Origin: CAZMSQ01 sp964569025 | GTDB taxonomy: Bacteria; Bacteroidota; Bacteroidia; Chitinophagales; Saprospiraceae | NCBI GenBank assembly: GCA_964569025.1 | Contig: CAZMSQ010000002.1 | Location: 61,691 to 125,690, forward strand | DNA length: 64,000 nt | Direction of reading: 5' to 3' | Shown here: positions 63,901 to 64,000 of the stretch, piece by piece | Layout: each line of letters starts with the position of its first letter | Position numbering within the stretch: the stretch's first letter is position 1 | Position numbers and translations under genes: made by a program | Notes under the pieces: generated by a model | Told to the model about the DNA's origin: nothing | The model's database searches: none | The model's input: only the letters and a program-made list of their open reading frames with translations

Positions 63901-64000
63901 GCGGGGCTGGCTCCACGGTGATGGTCTGCACGTGCACCAGCGCATTTCCGCAGGGGTCAGTGGCCTGCCAGGTATAGGTAATGGTGCCACCACACTCATC
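57932..64000 (-). CDS. Giant repeat-rich T9SS type B surface protein (5' end outside window)
   Basis: The frame is open to the window edge, so more than 2020 residues are visible and the start lies outside; the in-window GTG at 63937 is not a real start. From N to C: at least three HYR-like repeats (DVTVDCAQAD, SGNYDACGGTL, DACGRTITHSQ), an Ig-like/SprB-type stretch, a 194-residue two-part module repeated in tandem (CDDNGTLTDPADD, NPGPADSFIVFLDG), about seven PKD-like repeats (DTLTCQTTTLTLDGSASS style), and a C-terminal gliding-motility/CHU_C sorting domain (PTAFSPNADGYNDLFLIF, FDRWGEKVHEYRNF, WDGLFRG). It is delivered by the type 9 system; adhesion or gliding is a likely role. Confidence 0.9.
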   Translation of the reverse strand, partial: DECGGTITYTWQATDPCGNALVHVQTITVEPAPPATFNGPLPPDITVACDAVPASAPPLSYTNNASGQCLIQGSVPAQQIGNYDECGGTFFFQWSFTDDCGRTISHTQNVNVLPAPQAAFLNPPADVTVDCAQADGLPTTLSYTNGETGNCSISGNAIASQSGNYDACGGTLIFFWNYTDACGRTITHSQNITVQPASDPAFVTLPPDVTISCTDPLPPPAVLDWTNNETGACANQGSAFPVVTTNGLVTTYSWSFTNPCNNQVETHTQTLTREATPDIVISPTETTICQGSVFDLNSVGVIDQNATNSQITWHLFSPASPANQLTNTLVSPAVTTTYYVLATTSTGCTDELPFTVFVETPPFAGTDGGGEVCYFASFSINLFQYLGGNPLPTGIWQDINGYGVDLSNPFAVSLAGFPPGSYQFQYLMPSNGVCPDDVALVTLEILPEIIIDVEEVICSADSNFYEVVITTNGFTIIPSAGTLTDIGNGQVSISQIPIDDVLLLTITNPGNFACLTTQSISPPDCDCPNIPEPVSNGNVTICEGDPIPALMVSVDPGFQVNWFDAPAGGNVLATNSTSFTPSDTLGPGTWVFYAQTEDPATGCVSVLRTPVQLQILPTPQGNDTTLLRCDEDADGILEFDLSAAIPLITGVPSHTVSFHLTEADAAAGASPLPLQYTNTSAPTQILYVRIESAGGCVGVVELILQAIPLPELNLQVAADPCRADSNGTVSWSGTPGATYSLDSASWSADTLYSDLQPGMYILYATTPEGCVNQASFGIDTGLVLTADSLVVTCLDNGTPSDAADDAYSVIFVLSTNLSDSGTYSLATAGGNQGTFTYGNADSIVLQANNQTDTLVFTDDSSGCILVVPIGPLVPCSDACILFIDSLGLTCSTNGTLTDPTDDVYDLDIVVSAINPGPADSFVVLINGVNTGTFAYSDIAGLSLPADGSSPVITIQDADDPLCSVQQTIGPLEPCNEECTLTATISNIICDDNGTGNIPDDDTFTAELLVSGQNTGTAWSSANGLYSGTFGTVQILGPFPIIGGDLTLVLLDNVTPGCIDTVTITAPPSCSDPCIIAFDSLVVSCDDNGTLTDPADDIYEISLGAGVINPGPADSFIVFLDGIAAGTFAYGQAAFLTLPADGSSPVISIQDADEPLCVAQQNIGPLVPCDEACTLNAIVANIVCDNNDTGADDTDDTFTFELTASGQNISSGWQSVGGLISGTYGSAQSFGPFAINGGDLVLVIQDNVTGYCVDTVTVTAPPPCSSCPESVDAGTAGILTCTQQQVQLSGQSSGSGQYTWTGPGGFSDTGLSATVTAPGWYVLTGAFTDNCSDSDSVFVDQNINAPIANAGQSDTLTCQTTTLTLDGSASSQGPQFQYAWSGPSGGIISGSDSPVASIGSAGTYELIVTDLTNGCTAASQVQISSDITTPQVDIVTPQTLTCNILTATLTGQTDAPDPGSAYQWTATSGGNIVSGAQTLQATADAPGVYTLTVIELSTGCSASASVPVLQDTISPIAEAGATDTLNCTITQLSLDGVGSSAGAQYLYLWTTGQGNILSGNQTLQPAIDAPGLYQLLVTNTTNGCTATDQVLITEDTLFPLVIITQPDPITCDQPIITLDASTSSNGPGLSFLWSGAGGILTGQGTLVATVGGPGTYTLTISYQDNGCSQSASVTVTEDLQTASVDAGPDQLFPCNTNDIQLQGSVSGSLSNLQYLWTTTSGQLISGQSSLSPTIGSGGWYVLTVTNLNNGCTSVDSVRIREEAPESIDAALSQPPCYGERGSILITAVTGGTPPYTYSIDGGGTFSPYPQFNNLLPGVYEVLVQDVNNCLSPTETLELIEPAQLEIIMDIQTEIQLGDVYQINAQVSPAQAVLDAITWTNSSTLSCDDCLDPLATPFYTTSYLLTVVDTNGCSAEKEIRINVDRRPQIYVPTAFSPNADGYNDLFLIFSDDRSIREITRFLVFDRWGEKVHEYRNFQPNEPAAGWDGLFRGQVMNPAVFVWYAEIELISGEILLFEGDVSLIR

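Noticed and set aside
1..64000. CRISPR arrays, insertion sequences, integrases, phage genes or rRNA
   Set aside because: No regularly spaced direct repeats, transposase- or integrase-like proteins, or rRNA sequence were recognised on either strand.

Overview
The window reads as a chromosomal stretch of a heterotrophic member of the Bacteroidota, probably a Saprospiria- or Cytophagia-like lineage. The evidence is a SusC/SusD/SusE-F starch locus, type 9 secretion tails of both sorts (type A on an amylase, type B on a 2000+ residue surface protein), many lipoproteins, and promoter boxes of the Bacteroidota TAnnTTTG type. The finer lineage is a guess. The sequence looks like a draft assembly: it has three 100-N gaps. 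Two of them are flanked by an identical 55-bp copy of the same sequence, so they are unjoined contig overlaps rather than missing DNA.

Layout. 1-8.7 kb: response regulator, cysS, a glutaminyl-cyclase-like M28 peptidase, a YhhN membrane protein, a large FG-GAP/ASPIC lipoprotein and dapD. 8.7-20.7 kb: an orphan DUF5682 protein, a 1343-residue tandem-cyclase/NTPase/TPR protein resembling mammalian soluble adenylyl cyclase, an M14 carboxypeptidase, a protease-like/beta-propeller/beta-barrel surface protein and a small unknown. 20.8-27 kb: chaperones clpB, dnaJ and grpE with a TlpA-like thioredoxin. 27-33 kb: flavin reductase, LPG-synthase-type membrane protein, inositol monophosphatase, ABC permease, CBS and universal stress proteins. 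33-38.4 kb: an outer-membrane barrel, a glucosaminidase with LysM, a Pycsar-effector-like (DUF5706) membrane protein, a PfkB kinase, tRNA-Asn and rluF.

38.4-51.6 kb: a glycosyltransferase, then a starch/maltodextrin utilisation locus on the minus strand. Two GH13 enzymes (one T9SS-secreted) and an esterase form one transcription unit; SusE/F, SusC and SusD form a second with its own promoter. 52-57.8 kb: tsaC/sua5, recX, a short DUF5691-like fragment and a polysaccharide-deacetylase-like gene as a tight operon, then a bacterial nitric oxide synthase, a metallophosphoesterase and an FKBP lipoprotein. 57.9 kb to the end: a giant repeat-rich type B T9SS surface protein that runs off the window.

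The most distinctive unexplained structure is a dispersed palindromic repeat built on the core GGACCGCTATAGCGGTCC. Five copies lie between genes: two as simple hairpins, two as a longer form carrying an extra tandem half-unit, and one interrupted by an assembly gap. One copy supplies the last residues and stop codon of a gene, and two copies bracket the nitric oxide synthase gene. Other points of interest are the sAC-like cyclase with its active site split between its two domains, the Pycsar-effector-like protein with a degenerate HD domain, and the separated DUF5682 and DUF5691 pieces of what is elsewhere a MoxR/VWA-associated gene set.
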